Shown here piece after piece: positions 63,903-64,000 of a stretch of 64,000 bases of DNA; position 1 is the stretch's first letter, and every line of letters begins with the position of its first letter. The notes beneath the pieces are model-generated. The model worked only from the letters and a program-made list of their open reading frames with translations, did not search any database and was not told the origin of the DNA. Both the position numbers and the translations under genes were made by a program. Origin of the DNA: Acidovorax sp. DW039 (GTDB taxonomy: Bacteria; Pseudomonadota; Gammaproteobacteria; Burkholderiales; Burkholderiaceae_C); assembly GCF_037101375.1 (NCBI RefSeq), contig NZ_AP029019.1, positions 930,001 through 994,000 of the forward strand, in the 5' to 3' direction.

Positions 63903-64000
63903 GTCAGTTCCACACAAAGACGAAAACGTAGTAACCGCAATGTAACTCGGTTTCATGTTCGTGACCATGGCAGTAACGGGCCGTCTACACTTGCGGGTTG
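63903..64000. other. Start of the region divergent from the RpiR gene
   Basis: These 98 bases hold the upstream region of the RpiR gene and a TACACT at 63989-63994 that may be the -10 of a plus-strand promoter for a gene beyond the window. AGTAACCGCAATGTAACT at 63931-63948 has some dyad character but is not a clear HexR box. Confidence 0.35.

Noticed and set aside
63931..63948. HexR operator upstream of the RpiR-family gene
   Set aside because: The sequence has only partial dyad symmetry and does not fit the TGTARTWWWAYTACA pattern remembered for HexR.

Overview
The window is a stretch of a high-GC betaproteobacterial chromosome, most likely Acidovorax or a close Comamonadaceae relative. The evidence is the complete betaproteobacterial division and cell-wall (dcw) cluster, Omp32-type porins, an ubiquinone Coq7, an IPTL/XrtH-type surface protein, and 13 copies of a short dispersed repeat containing TAGCTGC(C/T)TGCGCTT, a pattern I associate with that family. 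No rRNA, tRNA, CRISPR array, transposase or phage gene was seen.

Layout. Positions 1-2346 hold the end of a STAS-like protein and hslVU, closed by a strong terminator. Positions 2584-20866 are the dcw cluster (mraZ, rsmH, ftsL, ftsI, murE, murF, mraY, murD, ftsW, murG, murC, ddlB, ftsQ, ftsA, ftsZ). Most cistrons overlap by ATGA or TGATG, as expected for coupled translation, and the cluster begins with an MraZ-type operator. lpxC follows at 23.1 kb after a chemoreceptor on the opposite strand. Next come a TPP riboswitch with thiC, a second chemoreceptor and a small exported DUF2845-like protein. Positions 28.6-39.2 kb encode a type II secretion system: gspG-H-I-J-K-L-M-N-D-E on the minus strand and a short gspC divergent from it. 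No gspF or gspO is present. cobC, cobS and ilvA follow on the minus strand, then a candidate small RNA, an OsmC-family protein, coq7 and two porins. Positions 46.9-55.7 kb form a dipeptide/oligopeptide ABC transport locus with two binding proteins and an embedded M20 amidohydrolase. The last part carries a lipoprotein 5'-nucleotidase, a DoxX protein, a hairpin-rich non-coding segment, a divergent TetR/KAS II pair with paired operators, a probable mid-cut IPTL surface protein with cysteine-rich repeats, and an RpiR-family regulator.

Most unusual observations: (1) MurD has an acidic, low-complexity N-terminal extension of about 185 residues. (2) The ftsW-murG junction carries an 84-bp tandem duplication that keeps the stop/start overlaps intact through a bridging 61-codon frame. 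(3) The type II secretin GspD has a SPOR (septal peptidoglycan binding) domain fused to its C-terminus. (4) The h-region of the GspD signal peptide is itself a copy of the dispersed repeat, and other copies are read as protein in murE, murG, murC, cobC and cobS. (5) A likely small RNA with a CUCCUCC anti-Shine-Dalgarno motif lies between ilvA and osmC.

All calls come from reading the sequence and from remembered family knowledge. No database search was run.
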